DNA from: Acidimicrobiaceae bacterium
Lineage (GTDB): Bacteria; Actinomycetota; Acidimicrobiia; Acidimicrobiales; RAAP-2
Reading direction: 5' to 3'
Assembly (NCBI GenBank): GCA_003132305.1
Contig: PKXJ01000018.1
Location: 33,780 to 83,560, forward strand
Length of the DNA: 49,781 nucleotides
Shown: one piece after another, positions 48,537 through 49,781 of the stretch
Layout of the letters: every line of letters starts with the position of its first letter
Numbering within the stretch: the first letter of the stretch is position 1
Made by a program: the position numbers and the translations under genes
The notes under the pieces: generated by a model
Told to the model about the DNA's origin: nothing
The model's database searches: none
What the model saw: only the letters and a program-made list of their open reading frames with translations

Positions 48537-49781
48537 TTATCCCTTGGCTGTATTTACTTGAGCGGCGGTTAAGATGGCGACTGTAGTAGTGGCGTTGCCG
48601 TTCGGACTCGCCATTTCGAACAAGCCCGGTGAGTTGTTATACCGGTCTAAGTGAATTGCACCAGTCGCACCAACGTACTCAATTGACTTGCCGGCCAAGA
48701 GCTCCTTCTTGCCCTGGGCAAAGGAATAAACGAGGACGGCCCCTGGAGAACCGTTGGCTACCTTCACAATGAATCGGGTGTAGACCGAAGGAGTGGTGCT
48801 CTTGGCCGCCTGCATTGCCAAAGCCATCAAGTTGACACTATCCCAGGCCGATTGGGCATAGCTGTTGTAAGTCCACTGCTTAGCTGGTTGAGGAACCTTC
48901 GTCTGAACCAACTTTAATGCTGCGATCCACGCGACTTGCGCCGGACCCGTAGTGGGAGAGTACGGCTGAGCACCGACGTAGTACTTCTTCAGGTTCTTGG
49001 CACCGATGGCGCCACTGACGGCCTTGAGCCATTGAGGTTGGGTAGCGTCCGTTCCGATAATTGGCACGAGGTGGTACAGCTGTTGAAGTTCCGCAAAGAA
49101 CGTAGCACTGGTCTGTGGATCTGCTTCCGTGAAGATCACATCGGGCTTGGCCGCAACTACTGCCTCAACCTCACTTCGATACGAGCTTTGATCTAGTGGG
49201 AGCGTTTCGGAAAGGGCGATCTTGCCCCCCAGGTGCTTAAAACCAGCGGTCACGGTCGGTAGCGTACCTTGAGAACTAATGTCGCTGCCAAAAACGGTAA
49301 CCGCTCTCTTGTAGCCCTTGTCCTTGGCGTACACGGCCATGGCGTATCCGGTCGCATCGTCGGGTGGCGTAATCCGATAGAAATAGCGGTACGAACTCTT
49401 GTCGAAGGTAGCCTGGCCAGTGTCACCGAACATCGGCATCTTGCTGCGATTGAAGATTGGGACGGTGGCACTCGCTTCATCGGAACTGGGACCAACAATG
49501 CCCACGAGATTCGAAGTCGTAGCAACCAACTGCGACGCGGCGGGTACGGCGTCAGCCGGATCACCACGGCTGTCAGAGATCTTGCAGTTGAGCGTCTTAT
49601 GTTTGAGGATGCCGCCAGCGGCCTCAATAGCGGCGGCGGCCGGGAGGCATCCAGCAATCATTAGGGCCCCAAAGCCCGCGTCTGCCCCACTAAACGGGTT
49701 GAACACGCCAATCGTGAGCGCGGCCGTTCCCGTGTCAACGCTCGAGCCGCTCGCGATGCCGGCCGCAGCGAAGGAGGCCAG
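48537..49781 (-). CDS. Substrate-binding protein (HAAT type), second operon-B copy, 5' end outside window
   Basis: The reading frame is open to the window edge; the start codon and signal-peptide start lie beyond 49781. The visible part begins in the signal region (LASFAAAGIASGSSVDTG as in the paralogue) and continues LTIGVFNPFSGADAGFG, GPSSDEASATVPIFNRS, YRITPPDDATGYA. Compared with the 45224 protein it is highly similar, with differences clustered in KAVSGAIGAKNLKKYYVGAQ, PYSPTTGPAQVAWIAALKLV and QWTYNSYAQSAWDSVNLMA. The frame is intact and the stop matches, so it could still work with the LivHMGF of operon B in trans. Confidence 0.9.
   Translation of the reverse strand: MASFAAAGIASGSSVDTGTAALTIGVFNPFSGADAGFGALMIAGCLPAAAAIEAAGGILKHKTLNCKISDSRGDPADAVPAASQLVATTSNLVGIVGPSSDEASATVPIFNRSKMPMFGDTGQATFDKSSYRYFYRITPPDDATGYAMAVYAKDKGYKRAVTVFGSDISSQGTLPTVTAGFKHLGGKIALSETLPLDQSSYRSEVEAVVAAKPDVIFTEADPQTSATFFAELQQLYHLVPIIGTDATQPQWLKAVSGAIGAKNLKKYYVGAQPYSPTTGPAQVAWIAALKLVQTKVPQPAKQWTYNSYAQSAWDSVNLMALAMQAAKSTTPSVYTRFIVKVANGSPGAVLVYSFAQGKKELLAGKSIEYVGATGAIHLDRYNNSPGLFEMASPNGNATTTVAILTAAQVNTAKG

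Noticed and set aside
1-49781. CRISPR arrays, prophage genes, conjugation genes, defence systems, BGC core enzymes
   Set aside because: No regularly spaced short repeats and no proteins of these classes were seen; the only mobile traces are transposase fragments and the tRNA relic.

Overview
This 49.8-kb window looks like a catabolic island of a high-GC bacterium, most likely an actinobacterium. I infer this from the GC-rich DNA, frequent GTG/TTG starts, the Cox-type molybdenum-hydroxylase gene families and ISL3/IS1182-type transposase relics; the genus cannot be read from the window. Almost every intact gene belongs to import, hydroxylation, hydrolysis or CoA-linked breakdown of small, probably nitrogen-containing cyclic or aromatic compounds.

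Layout. (1) 0.5-7.5 kb, minus strand: a carboxymuconolactone-decarboxylase-like protein, an acyl-CoA ligase with a crotonase, a nitrilase-family amidohydrolase with a KynB-like cyclase, and an Old Yellow Enzyme. (2) 7.9-12 kb, plus strand: Mo-hydroxylase maturation genes (coxD-type MoxR ATPase, coxE-type VWA protein, MocA-like cytidylyltransferase), a cupin and a membrane-anchored coxG. (3) 12-14.9 kb: a small island (AhpD-like protein, PEP mutase/isocitrate-lyase-like protein) with a tRNA-Val 3' relic and an ISL3 transposase relic, bracketed by direct repeats of the coxG/amidase 3' ends. (4) 14.9-28 kb, minus strand: an amidase, then a long overlapping operon A: substrate-binding protein, livHMGF, coxM, coxS, a C-C hydrolase resembling 2,6-dihydroxypseudooxynicotine hydrolase, an ACMSD-type amidohydrolase, an XRE-cupin regulator and a coxL. 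(5) 28.2-35.7 kb: a 3-oxoacid CoA-transferase pair (minus), then on the plus strand an amidase, an SDR, an alpha/beta hydrolase, a glutaryl-CoA-dehydrogenase-like enzyme, a small ORF and a GntR/FCD regulator. (6) 35.6-46.5 kb, minus strand: operon B with the same plan as A: substrate-binding protein, livHMGF, coxM, coxL, coxS, second coxL. (7) 46.5-49.8 kb: debris (MFS pseudogene, IS1182 fragment) and a second copy of the operon-B binding-protein gene with a livH stump, cut by the window edge.

How it may work together (inference): two branched-chain-type ABC importers each bring in a substrate that is hydroxylated by a Mo-FAD-2Fe2S enzyme encoded in the same transcript. The cox maturation genes serve all of these enzymes. 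The C-C hydrolase, two amidases, the nitrilase and the cyclase would cleave rings and amides. The CoA-ligase, CoA-transferase, crotonase and glutaryl-CoA dehydrogenase would pass the resulting acids to central metabolism. A set of short AT-rich inverted repeats related to TGRTATAYCA lies upstream of several separate catabolic units and may be the operator of the locally encoded GntR regulator. The genes resemble, without matching, the pyridine branch of nicotine catabolism. None of the three coxL proteins has the AYxCSFR loop of true CO dehydrogenase, so CO oxidation is unlikely.
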